The translations under genes were made by a program, and so were the position numbers. A stretch of 64,000 bases of DNA, taken from contig CM114274.1 in the NCBI GenBank assembly GCA_050084515.1, positions 3,844,001 through 3,908,000 on the forward strand. Direction: 5' to 3'. The notes below the pieces were generated by a model. The model was not told the DNA's origin and made no database searches. It saw nothing but the letters and a program-made list of their open reading frames with translations. Below are positions 1-10,617 of this stretch, piece by piece (positions within the stretch are counted from its first letter, which is position 1; each line of letters opens with the position of its first letter). The DNA comes from Blasia pusilla (lineage: Eukaryota; Marchantiophyta; Marchantiopsida; Blasiales).

Positions 1-166
1 GTGTCCTTTTGATTTGCAAATACTTTTTTCTTGACATGTAGTAAAATATTTTCTCTTCTACGGATGACAAGAAAAAGTTTCCCTTTCAATATGCAACAAG
101 AAATTTTCTTTTGGGCAATATGATTAGTCCCTTCACTCTCGTGCATGGTACGGGCTACCCACTAGT
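1..166 (+). mobile_element. Short Helitron-like non-autonomous element, 3' end
   Basis: The segment ends with an imperfect hairpin (CGTGC ATG GTACG, about 141-153) followed by GGGCTACCCACTAGT, which resembles a Helitron 3' terminus (hairpin then CTAGT). Its body matches the element at 1060-1236 (dispersed matches such as CTTGACAyGTAG and GCAACATGATTAGT). The 5' end is cut off by the window edge. Assignment to Helitrons rests on the terminal structure only; no protein is encoded. Confidence 0.4.
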
Positions 167-194
167 TTACTAGTAAGGACACCTTACTAGTAAA

Positions 195-378
195 TTAAAA
201 AGTGTTTGAAGACATAATGTATAGCCTATCAAGGAAAGAGATTATTGATGTTGTACACAAATTCAATTATTTTCTTGATGCTTGTAGCATGTGAAACATT
301 TTCTTGCTGCCCACTTGTCACGTGTAAAATAGAGAGGTATTTGCAAATAATGAAAGCACTCTCCCATAATAATATAGA
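195..378 (-). mobile_element. Short Helitron-like element, inverted copy
   Basis: Read on the minus strand it begins TCTATATTATTATGGGAGAG at 378, the same start as the copy at 1060, and shares the body motifs (TTGCAAATACCTC, CACGTGACAAG, GAATTTGTGTACAAC). It lies tail to tail with the element at 1-166. A 13-base perfect inverted repeat (167-179 and 182-194, TTTACTAGTAAGG) sits at the junction. The 3' hairpin seen in the sister copies is not evident. Confidence 0.35.
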
Positions 379-1059
379 TTAGCGGGGATAGAGAGCACAA
401 GAAGAGGAAGTTTGTACGTTTCACAAGAGCTTACATGATTTGGCTCATGAAGAGCGACACATGTCAATTACCTACATGTAAGAAAGACAGATGTCATGGG
501 AGAGTTGGCAACCTATAAGGATACTCTCACATAATAATATAAAATTTTTAATCATTTAGGAATATTTTTATTTAAAAATTTAATTATAATTTCCAGTTTT
601 TAAAGAATAATAATATTTCACTTTTAAAATAAATTTATTCCTCAATTAAAATTGAAATATTCCTCAACTCTCCTAAATAATTTCACTCTTCCATATAAAT
701 TTAATTAAATAATACTTACTCTTCCCCTTCCATTCTTCCCACCAAAATAATATCCACTAACTAATAAAATTATTAGTTAATAGTAATTAATGATTTTTTC
801 CATTAAAATTCCATTTATTTTCCCAAAATATCAAAGATGATTATCTTTTAAAATATTACTATTTTCATTTTAAAATTTTAATTTTAATTTTAATTTTCTT
901 AAATTTTAGAAGAGTTACAACATTCCACTCTTCTAAATAATTCCACTCCTCAATTAAAATTTAAATGATGGCCCATTCCCCAAATAATTCCACACTTCCA
1001 TAAACTTTAAATAAAATCTACTCCTCCTCCATTAAAATTCATTTTCCCTTCCTATCAAA
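379..1059. other. AT-rich intergenic DNA
   Basis: No coding pattern is visible. Most of it is A/T-rich with short repeated motifs (AATTAAAATT, TTCCACTCCTC). Around 525-545 the reverse strand reads TATTATTATGTGAGAG, probably another decayed 5' end of the short Helitron-like family. Confidence 0.5.
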
Positions 1060-1236
1060 TCTATATTATTATTGGAGAGATCCTTCTTGATTTGTAAACA
1101 CCTATCTACTTGACACGTAGCACCTAGACAACAAGAAAATATTTCCCATACTACAAACAACAAGACAAAAAATTGAATTTGTGTGCAACATGATTAGTTC
1201 TTTCGCTCCCGTGCATGGCATGGTTTATACACTAAT
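1060..1236 (+). mobile_element. Short Helitron-like element, complete copy
   Basis: The 177-bp segment starts TCTATATTATTATTGGAGAG after an A, as Helitrons start with TC at an A/T site. It ends with the hairpin CCGTGC ATG GCATGG (about 1209-1223) and then ACTAAT at 1231-1236, a variant of the usual CTRR end. It is the most complete of the short copies in this window. It is too short to encode anything and would have depended on an autonomous Helitron. Confidence 0.42.
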
Positions 1237-1792
1237 CTGGTTTAAGGGACAAATTTGTAAGAAAATTTTAATTTTTTCTAATTATCCCATTTTTTTTTCT
1301 TATTGTTCATAAAAAAACACCCATTATAATATATATTTATAAAATTATTATTTAATAAAATTAATTTTTCGTTCCAATCATTCATTTTCTCTACTCATCT
1401 AATATGAATCAAGGAACCAATGTTCAAACATGTTGCTATTTTGTTTTACAATCCCACTATTTTGTCTTATTTTTCATATAGGGTTGCCCATTCTAGTATA
1501 GATACTAACTAGCAACGTTGCACGGAAACAGACATGCCCGACCTGCACCCAAGCCCATCCCAAAACCTGCAGAGAGCCAACCGCGTAGACTCGGGCTGAT
1601 AGATTAGGGTCGCACCCGTTGCACGCATGGTTGCGGGCCTGCCGCAGGTTGCGTAACGGGTACAGGCTCTGTCAGCCTAGGTGTACACCGCGGGCCGTGG
1701 ATATCCAAGCCCGCATGCACACGTCCCTCCATAGGATGGACATAAGTCTATGGACATGTCTATGGATACAAACTTTATCTACATGCAACCCT
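1237..1792. other. Intergenic, no gene seen
   Basis: AT-rich to about 1500, then a GC-richer stretch (1530-1740) without a credible reading frame. Around 1508-1528 the reverse strand reads CCGTGCAACGTTGCTAGT, another Helitron-type hairpin plus CTAGT end, so further element remnants are likely here. Confidence 0.4.
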
Positions 1793-2437
1793 ACTAACTA
1801 GGATAAGAAACATGCTAGTTTTGCAATTAATAAATGCATGGATTTGAAAATTCAATGCTTAAGTATTTGATTGTAATTTTTTTGTGATGGTCCATGGCAA
1901 TGAGTAGTTCTTCATATGCTTAGGATGTAAGTCAAGAGGAGAGACAAGGCATATTTGAGGAGAGCGATTGTATTTGGATAAGTACTTAGAATAGGACCAA
2001 ATGCTGAGTTACACCCATATTCTCACAAATGAGATCACTGTGTCTTGGGGCTTAGGGCGATCTCACTTGTGAGAATATGAGTGAACTTAGTGACGCACTT
2101 AGGTTGAATACGAGAGTGACCTAAAAGTAATATGACTTGTGGGTCTTGTAAATAGGAGGGATATTTATGCGTTGTGAGCAAGTAAAGTCTCAGGTAGTAA
2201 ACTTAGTTAGATTATTTGATAAGTTAGGTTCGTTCGAAGGATTTGATCTTGGCTTATTAAAGAGGAGAAGTTAAATGTTTCTAAGTTTTGCATGCGACAA
2301 CCTAAGACTTAAGCCAAAAGAGAAATTGCAGATTAGCAACTAGAATACAATTCCATGTCAAGAGGTCGACTTCCCAAAAATACTTAACATTAGAAGGTTT
2401 GCGTTGATGAGGGCATCTATCTCTAAAGAGGGATGAG
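1793..2437 (+). mobile_element. Gypsy element 3' untranslated region (truncated copy)
   Basis: This stretch aligns by eye with 29850-30505, the region between the chromodomain and the 3' LTR of the large gypsy element. Shared anchors include AATGCATGGATTTG, GCAATGAGTAGTTCTTCATA and GGTTTGCGTTGATGAGG. It runs into an LTR at 2438 through a purine-rich tract (AAAGAGGGATGAG) that would be the polypurine tract. No polyprotein is left upstream, so only the 3' end of this copy survives. Confidence 0.65.
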
Positions 2438-3439
2438 TGTTGTGACCCTTATGAGTCATAACCAAACGTGCACGGATGTGAAATATCAAGACTCTAGTAG
2501 ATTCACAACAAGATGGATGTGTGTTAGATAGATCTGTTGAAGAAGATATGAGATGTGAGATACAAGCAAGATTGAGCATTTCATATGTTAACGGTCACAA
2601 ATCAGGAAACCCTGACCAAACGTAACCAAGACTTGAGAGAAATTGAGGCTAAGAAGAGTGGTTTGTTAGAGACAATTAGAACCAGACTTGGAACTTGACT
2701 AGTGTTTGGGGTTTTATTATGTTTTAGGTCATAACGGCCACACCCGAGATGTGTTTGGACAATAAAGATGGCTTTGGAAAGCTTACATGAGGAAAATTCT
2801 AATGCACCAAAGATCTCGACAAACGCATAAGCAAAGACCGAGAAATTGCCCGGAAACTGTCGGAGGGACAAAATGAGTGGCCCAAGAGTACTTTCCCAAA
2901 GGTAGGGGGAGGGCAAAGAGCCACAAAAGTATATATAAGGGGGAGGGTCTCCAATAGTGTTTGGGACCTAAACTCCACTTTGGGGAGCCGCGGGGTGAAC
3001 CAAGGGCACGGAATGGATCAAGAGGTTGGCATTGTGGTGAGAATACCAAGCCAAGTCCAAGTGAGTGGATTTCAGAGGTCATCCTTGGATTCCAACCCGT
3101 GACTCATTTGTTGGGTCTTGGTTAGGTACTCATACGAGGTCTATTGGATAGTTAGGACCACCAGGTGTATGAGCATCGTTTTAAGTGCGTGAACTATTCA
3201 TAAAGTCTGTCCCAAGTCTAAAAAGACTTGCTCATGTTGGGAAGTGAGGAGTTATGACTTATTGAGGTTGATCGATGGCCAAGAGTTGAGAACTCGGGTA
3301 ATTGGAAGGCTGGTTGACTCAAACCCAAGAGTAATGAGAGTGTGTTTGGATGTAGATTAGTAGAGTGAGTGTGACCTACTGAACGTGCGCTTGCGCAACA
3401 TCTAAGATAGACGTTCAAGAGGAGTAAGCGCATAATACT
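2438..3439 (+). mobile_element. Gypsy LTR (3' LTR of truncated copy)
   Basis: About 1.0 kb starting TGTTGTGACCC and ending near CATAATA, homologous along its length to the LTRs at 21071, 25079 and 30506. It follows a matching internal region and polypurine tract, so it is a 3' LTR and not a solo LTR. Unlike the other copies it keeps a TATA box (2930-2939). Confidence 0.7.
2930..2939 (+). promoter_or_regulatory. TATA box in gypsy LTR
   Basis: TATATATAAG is followed by a GGGGGAGGG tract, at the place where all other copies of this LTR in the window read TACTAGTAAG. Likely the core promoter of the U3 region; inferred from motif and position only. Confidence 0.5.
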
Positions 3440-4298
3440 TCTTATTTTCTTCCTAACCTTTCTTCTATTTTTGGCTAAACTTTCTTCTAATTTTTTTTTA
3501 CAAGAAGATTTCAATTAAGATAATTTTATGGAACTTTCATCTTTCTTTTTTCTACTAATTAGTAACTTTTTGCCCATACGATACACTTAATTGGATGAAT
3601 GGAAATGAAAATACTTCACAAACGGAGAGTATCATGAAGCGTCACATTATACACACATTGAAATAATAGAGTTGATGAATAAAAAGTTAAGAGACATTTC
3701 CGCTTAAATATATGAATAATCATGAAATTTTATTTTTTACAAAAGTAACATATTTATTATTTTAGTTTATGAATAGATAATTTATCTTTATTTTTCAAAC
3801 CTATCTCTCAATTAATCAAATAAAATAAATCATTTTGATCCATAATTTGTTTCAAAATAATATTTAGAAATCCTTCGCAATGAAAGCTTCAAACTTTAAA
3901 AAAATTAAAAAAATTATTTCTTGAAGAATTCTTTTCACTACTCTCTATCTTTTCTCATTTTTTGAAAATATTTGTAATTTCCTTTCCTTAATTTACTTGA
4001 AACTAAAAGTTTTATTTTAATAAATACTGAAATAATAAATTAAAATTTTAAAATAAAAATAATTTGAACATGAAACAGAGTTATAATTTCTTCATAAGAA
4101 CTTTTTTTTAAAAATTTATTATTTCTTAAAATAAAAATATAATTATTAAAACCTCTTTATGTTCAAATTTTGGAACAAAATTTGAACATATAGAGGTTTT
4201 AGTAATTATATTAAAATATTTTTTTTTTGAAAAGATAAAGGCTTCACACGTAGAGCCTCTCAACCAGAGCTATGATTTTGTAATTTAATCCACGTCAT
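3440..4298. other. AT-rich intergenic DNA
   Basis: Strongly A/T-rich with poly-A and poly-T runs. No gene is visible. It contains the hairpin described at 4133-4218 and leads into the Helitron coding remnant. Confidence 0.5.
4133..4218. repeat. Fold-back inverted repeat, MITE-like
   Basis: Two arms of about 35-40 bases (left: ATTATTAAAACCTCTTTATG then TTCAAATTTT; right: AAAATTTGAACATATAGAGG then TTTTAGTAAT) are near-perfect reverse complements around a few central bases. The structure suggests a tiny foldback element or a cruciform-forming hairpin. No target duplication was identified. Confidence 0.55.
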
Positions 4299-7200
4299 AT
4301 GTATCAATTATATCAAAATTCAATGATAATTGTGAGACATTTGGGAAAGCCAGATTACTTTTTGACCATGACATGCAATCGTAAATGGGAGGAGATTACA
4401 TCTACATTATTACTCGGTCAATCGGCTGTAGACCGATCAGATTTGGGAGTTAGGGTTTTCGAGAAGAAAAAGAAGGAATTGTTACGACTTCTTGTCAACA
4501 AGCAAATATTGGGACGAGTTGTAGGGTGCATTCATGTGGTGGAATTCCAAAAGAGGGGTCTCCCGCATATGCATGTACTTATTATTTTAGGTCATGAGGA
4601 TAAACCCCATACCATTATAGATTACAACCGTATTATTTCGGCAGAAATCCTTGATTAGTCTATCCATCCAAGGCTTTATTCTACTGTGGCTAATTGCATG
4701 GTTCACGGGCCAAATGCTCCTCGTATGGACAAGGAAACTAAAAAGTGTACAAAGGGCTACCCTAAAGCTTTTGCAACCAATACTACGCAGACGGAAGATG
4801 GTTATCCAATCTATCGGAGGTAAGGATCCTTCTTTCTTGGCGATCTTCACTTATTCCATACCATATAAAATGATGTATTCATGAACTCTTATTGTGTTTT
4901 TTTGTAGATTGGAGAATGGGAGAACGATAATTAAGCTAGAGCATTCATTGGATAATCGTTGGGTGGTATCGTACAATCCTATGTTATGCACCCTCCTTGA
5001 TTGTCATATTAATTTGGAGATCACAAGTAGTGTTTCTGCAGTCAAGTACTTATATAAATATGTATATAAGGGATCTGATGCGGTGTCATTTAAGTTTTCA
5101 AGAATATGGATATATCAACCGTAATTGATATCATTTATCTTGATGCGAGGTATGCTCCTTTGTATAATTTGTCATGTTATGTATCTATCTATTTTTAGAC
5201 TTAACATATCTTAGTTCATACATCTTACTTCAATTATTGGAATTCTTATTCCAGATATATCTCTTCTTCACATGCGTGTTGGCGACTATTCAAATTTAGT
5301 CTATATGCAGAATCTCCGATTATTGTGCGATTAGTGGTTCATCTTCCAAAGAAACAATAAGTTTACTTCAATGATCTTGACGTTATTGAGGATGTTTTGC
5401 AACAAAAGAGAGAGACAACTCTAATCCAATGGTTTGCAACGAATAGATCTGACTCTAATGCTCAACAATATCTTTATATCGATTTCCTTTTGTTTTATCG
5501 TTGGAGTAATAAGAAATTGATATGTAGGGTACAAAGAAGAAATGGTTGTGGCCATCCTATTGGTCAGTTATACCTTACTCATCCAAGTATATACGTTGTC
5601 TTCTTTTACCTATTATTACTTTCAACTCTTACATATCACGTTTTAAAATGAGCAATCTATTGTGGAATAAAAGGGACTAATTTATTTCATGTCTTTTCTT
5701 CAAAGGTGAAGGAGAACGTCATTGGTTAAGATTACTCCTTCATCATGTTCGAGGAGCAACTACATATGAATGCATAAGGATTATCAATGGAATATCGTGT
5801 CCTACATTTAAGGAGGCTGCTATCCAATTGGGACTCTTTGAGGATGAAAGGGAAGTGTTTTGTTGTTTTGAAGAAGCTTTTACGATCCGGACGAGTTCTT
5901 CACTCTGTCACTTATTTGCAATCATTTTAGCTTACAACACTCATGCTCAACCTCCTACACTATGGAATCAATTTTTGGTTCCACTAATTGAGGATTTCTT
6001 ATATGGACGACGTTAGGAAAGCCTCAATTTTAAAAACTCCTTACATCATTCCTTCCTTCTTTATTGAGCACTATCTTCTATTGAGGATGAAAAAAACTAA
6101 TCATGATTTCTTTATATCTTTGGACATTTCCATTCTAGAAAACATGAATTCCTAATCTTCATGCTGATGATGCTAGCATTAATAATACATCGTTGGAAGT
6201 GCATTATTATTTGCAAGATCAAGGAAGGAGATTGTCTGATTATCCAGATGTATTGTGCGCTTACTCTCCTTGAACGTCAATCTTAGTGTTGCGGAAGCGT
6301 ACGTTTAGTACGATACGCTCTTATCGCCAACCTGCACCCAAACACACTAACATTAGTCTGGTTTTGGGTCAAGCGGCCTTCCAACCCACCGAGTCCTCAA
6401 CTCGGCATCTCATCAAGCTCAACCTTCCCTCATTCCTAGGTTCCCAACACGGCAAGTCCTTCAAGACTTGGAACAGACTTTCTGGTTAGTCCATGAACCT
6501 AAAACGGCACTTGCGCGCCTAGCGGTCCCAACAGTTCAACGAACCTCGTGCGAGTTCCTAACCAGGACCCAAGTAATTGAGTCGCGAGTTGGAATCCAAG
6601 AGGGATCTCTAAAATTCACCTCAATAGACTTGGTTTAGGTTTTCAAGCCCAACTCCAAACTCCCGATCTGTTCCATGCCCTTGAGCCGTCCCGTGGCGCC
6701 CAAAGTGGGGTTCGGGTCCCAAGCACCCTTGTAGTCCCCCTTACTAGTACTTCTGGGAATCTCCACTAACCCCCCACCTTTGGAAAAGGATGGTCGGGCC
6801 CTTCATTGAGGCCCTCAACTCGACTCTACTTACAGTCATTTTTGGGTACTTTCTCAGCCTCCACTTGTGCGTTTTTGGAGATCTTTAGTACGTGTGGACC
6901 GGCTTTCCATAAGCTTTCCAACGCATCCTTATTCGTCCCAAACACATCTTGGAACTAAAAGTTATGGCCATAAATACAGTCAGAAATATTCAAACGCTAG
7001 TGGCGTCCCAAATCCGGATTCCTTCCTTTGGCAACCCATTTGCTAGACTTGACTCCTCTCAAGTCTTGATCCACGTTTGGTCCAGGTTTCTCAGTCGCGA
7101 CCACAACATATGAAACGCAAAACCTCGCTTGCGTCTCGTCTCTTGTCTCTTCTCTGAGACCACTCCAACGCGCAAACCATCTTAGCGTGAGCCCGCTAGT

Positions 7201-8790
7201 GTTCCGATGTTCCGCTTTGGCACTCGTTTGGTCATGAGGGTCGCTACAAGATGTGCCTCAAGCTAATTTCCAAAGCCTACACTTAGATTCATATTCTGAG
7301 GAACAAGAGCTATTTTATGATACCGAGGAGTTGTATGAACAAGTTCAATTGGGAGAAGCATGTTTGAATGAAGGGCAACGTGTTATTTGGGATGCTATTC
7401 GTGATGAACTCAATCAAATATGCATAAATGCTCCACCATCTCCAAAAAAAATTTCATCGACAGACCAAGTGGAACAAGAAAGACTTTTTGTACAATCTTC
7501 TCCTTGCCAGCATAAGGAGTGCAAGAGGTATAGCTTTGGCCGTTGCATCTTCTGGAATAGCTGCTCTATTATTGATGGAGGACGTATTGCACATTCACGC
7601 TTCAAGATATCCATCAATCTTCATGAGAGCTCTACTTGCAAGTAAGTGCCTTATACATTTATACTCTTATTACAATTGTGTCAACACATATATACATGTT
7701 AATACCTCAAAGTAATACAAGTTTTAATATACTTTCATGTGTCATTTGTAGTTTATCCGCCAATAGCGATGGAGCGCGCTTAATCCGTGCCGCGATGCTC
7801 ATTATATAGGACGAAGCACATATGGCTCATCGTCATGCATTTGAGGCAGTTAACCAAACTTTACAAGATATCACGGGAGTAGTCTTTGATGATTTACGAT
7901 ATATACCATTCGACAGAAAACTCATAATATTTGGTGGTGACTTTCGCCAAGTCTTGCCTATTGTTCGTCATGGGGATCGTCCAAAGATCATTCAAGCCAC
8001 AATAAAGAGATCATCTCTATGGTCTTATGCAAAGGTGATCAAATTGACGATAAACATGCAAGTGCAAAGGTTGGAAGGTCATTTGCATGCTGAATAACAA
8101 GCTTTTGCTGATTGATTATTAGAGGTGGGAGAGAGTTGTGTATCATTGCAACCTCATTTGGGAGAAGACTATATAAAATCCCTTTGAAGTGGTTACTAAG
8201 AGAAACAAAATATACGATCTTGTCGATATTATCTATGGAATATCTCCCAACCAATTCCATGACATTAACTTCTTGAGAGATACGGCTATCTTGACACCAA
8301 GGAATAGAGATGTTGATGATATTAATGCAGATGTCATGTCACGATTTTCTGGATAGATAATACTAATTTTGCACATTTCTTTAAGAATTTGCTTTATTTA
8401 TTTACTTTTGGATACTAATAAATTTTATTCCTCACTAATCCGTTATTATGAATTGGTACATAAACATATATACCTTAGTGTCGACTCTATTGCGAATGAG
8501 GAGATGAGCCATATATATCCAGTTGAATTTTTGAACACGTGCTTATTTTCCGCGCTACTTCCACATTGTTTGAAAATTGGTGCACCAATCATGCTTTTGT
8601 GGAACATGAATGGGTTGTAGGAACAAGCAAACGGGACAAGATTGGTAATTCGTGGATTTGTGCAATATTGAAAAGACGCAGAAATCATCACCGGGATGAA
8701 ATTTGAAAATCAAATTTTTATTCCACATATCCCGTTGATTGCATTCATTTGCCATTTCAATTTCCTATTTGTCCAAACTTTACATGACTA
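4299..8790 (+). pseudogene. Helitron Rep/helicase gene, decayed
   Basis: Remnant of the rolling-circle transposase of an autonomous Helitron (HUH Rep endonuclease plus Pif1-type helicase). The Rep part carries VVEFQKRGLPHMHVLI (4540-4590), the H-x-H metal-site region, and SSVSAVKYLYKYVYKG (5026-5075), near the catalytic tyrosine region. Frame and family alignment imply spliced GT...AG introns at about 4818-4905, 5142-5253, 5590-5704 and 7640-7750. The helicase part includes GIALAVASSGIAALLL, IIFGGDFRQVLPIVRHGD (7927-7980) and KIGAPIMLLWNMNGL (8574-8617). Damage includes stop codons (for example TAG at 7807 where Trp is expected), frameshifts near 7440 and 7565, a solo LTR at 6252-7248, and three glycines changed in the Walker A loop. 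The start is truncated and the C-terminus fades near 8790. The family call is firm; the element cannot be active. Confidence 0.85.
6252..7248 (-). mobile_element. Solo gypsy LTR inserted in the Helitron
   Basis: A complete LTR of the window's main gypsy family in reverse orientation. On the minus strand it starts TGTAGCGACCCTCATGACC and ends GAGAGTAAGCGCACAAT. It is flanked by a 6-bp direct repeat AGATGT (6246-6251 and 7249-7254). Joining the flanks restores the Helitron reading frame across a Tyr-Pro-Asp-Val segment, which confirms it as an insertion. No internal region remains, so recombination between two LTRs is the likely origin. Confidence 0.85.
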
Positions 8791-10617
8791 CTAATTAATA
8801 TTAACTCAAACAAATAATCTACTCTGAGAATTTATTCACTACTCCCGTTTTTTCTAGGTAGCATTATCTAAAAAAACAAAGAGAACGGCAAAGCTCGGGC
8901 TCTCGGTTTTCATTCTCTTGCGAGAAAGTGGCGCTCCATTTTGCGTCGTTGTTGGAAAATTGGTGCATGTGTGGATTGATGGACTGCTCAGGCTCTAGAT
9001 CGTTGCACTTTGTCAGGCATTCGCTTGTGAGAAAGCAGAGCTGCATGTCCACGCGTTGTTCAAGAATTTGGAGAACTCGCAACGTTTAGGTGTGTGTGAT
9101 TAATTGTGTGCGTCTGGGCCCTCTTTCCGCTGCGGCTTTCACTGAATTTTGAGTCGTTATAGAGGAATTAGAGCTAGGAGGAATTTGCGCCATCGTGAGT
9201 CGCTGTAGAAAAGTTACAGCGATGACGTAGTCGCGCATGGATTGTAGCGTTCAGGCTCTGTCCCAGTGGCACCGAGAATGAATGGCATTCGTTCCAATTT
9301 GTGACTTTCCTTCACTTGCGAGAAAATAGCTACATCTTGCGTCGTTGTTCGAGAATTAGTGTGGATCGCAACGAGAAATCTGTTAATGGACTTCGCAATG
9401 TGAAATTTGTTCGTGGGTATCTTCGCTCTCGTTGCTCTGCACCAAAGAGTTTCTTGATTCTCTGCTGCCACTGCGAAAGGTGAATTGTAGACGCGCGGTC
9501 GGAGATAGATCTCAACAGGGTTGGTCGAAATCACCCGGGAGGGTGATGGAGAACCCGAACGCAGTAGTTTGCGTCTTTCGCGACCGGTAATCTCTTGAGA
9601 GGGCCGGGACAACAGGTCGGGACGTGGGAAGCCGGATCAAACGTGTGAATCGATTTGGCTCGACAGCCCCTACGATTTGTGGCCGGATTGAATCGGACAA
9701 TTATGATCGTTGCTCGTGTGTGTAATCAATTTCAGTTTCGGCACTCACATGAGTGCATTGCCTTATCCTAATTTTTTCATCGTTGCTCTTAGGTGCCATC
9801 AATTTCAGTTTCCGCATACGAATAATTGGATTGCCTTCTTCGAGTTTGGATCGTCGTCTCCTGTGCCATCAATTTTAGTTTTGACGTAAAAAGGTGTGCG
9901 TTTCCCTCCTTCTAGCTCGGATTGTCGCTCTCCTGTGCGATCAGTTTCGGCTTCGGCATATAAAGGAGTGCCTTCTTGTAGAGTGGATCGCTGCTCTCCC
10001 GTGCCTCAATTTCAGTTCCGGCACACAACTGATGCCATTCACTTCTCTAGGTTGAGATCGTTTCATCGCCTGCTCCAGAAAAATGTCATTCCCAATGTGC
10101 TCTGCAAGTGCCGAAGGGAGGCTTGTTTCTGAGAGTCATCACCGGACATTCTGGACTCAGTCAATTATCACGTCCTTCACCAAAGCTGCGGACGATACAC
10201 TGGACAAGGTTATGAACAGTCTGAATCAAATTGGGGATACATATACGTTGTCCAGACATTCAAAATGCTTTTAAGATGGCGATTGCTGCAGAAATTTCAG
10301 AAGCTTTCCTTCGTGTTTGTTGCATTCAGAGGTAAAATCACAAGCATTCAGAGGAAAGTTTCTCTTCCCCATCACTAGTGAAGCAACCTATCTACAAAGG
10401 GGTGATTCCCTCATGAAAGTGATTTCCTGCTGTTTATCCTTGACTCCATTGCTCCTCGCAATTCCTCAGGTCCGATCAGCTCTGAACTCGCCAGCCATCT
10501 TCGTGGATAGAGTGAGAGAGATTGCAATGGGATTTCTTAAAAAGAGACTCCAGCCACATTCAAGCAAATGACTGTAGTAGTCTGTAGACATGGCCTTCAT
10601 TTCCCAATCCAGAGAAT
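8791..10617. other. Intergenic between Helitron remnant and PIGB 3' end
   Basis: Moderate GC, no recognised protein on either strand. Several open frames occur (for example minus 9214-9612) without family resemblance. Two similar segments (near 8915-8975 and 9310-9365, sharing CTTGCGAGAAA and TTGCGTCGTTGTT) show internal duplication. A tandem repeat lies at 9703-10047. The part nearest 10618 probably includes the PIGB 3' UTR. Confidence 0.4.
9703..10047. repeat. Degenerate ~70-bp tandem repeat, about 5 units
   Basis: Five imperfect units repeat the pattern ATCGTTGCTCT, then GTGCCATCAATTTCAGTT, then a GGCA block, then GGAGTGCCTTCTTCT. Units begin near 9705, 9779, 9850, 9919 and 9988. The spacing is regular but the sequence has drifted, so this is an old array. 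It is non-coding as far as I can see. Confidence 0.6.
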
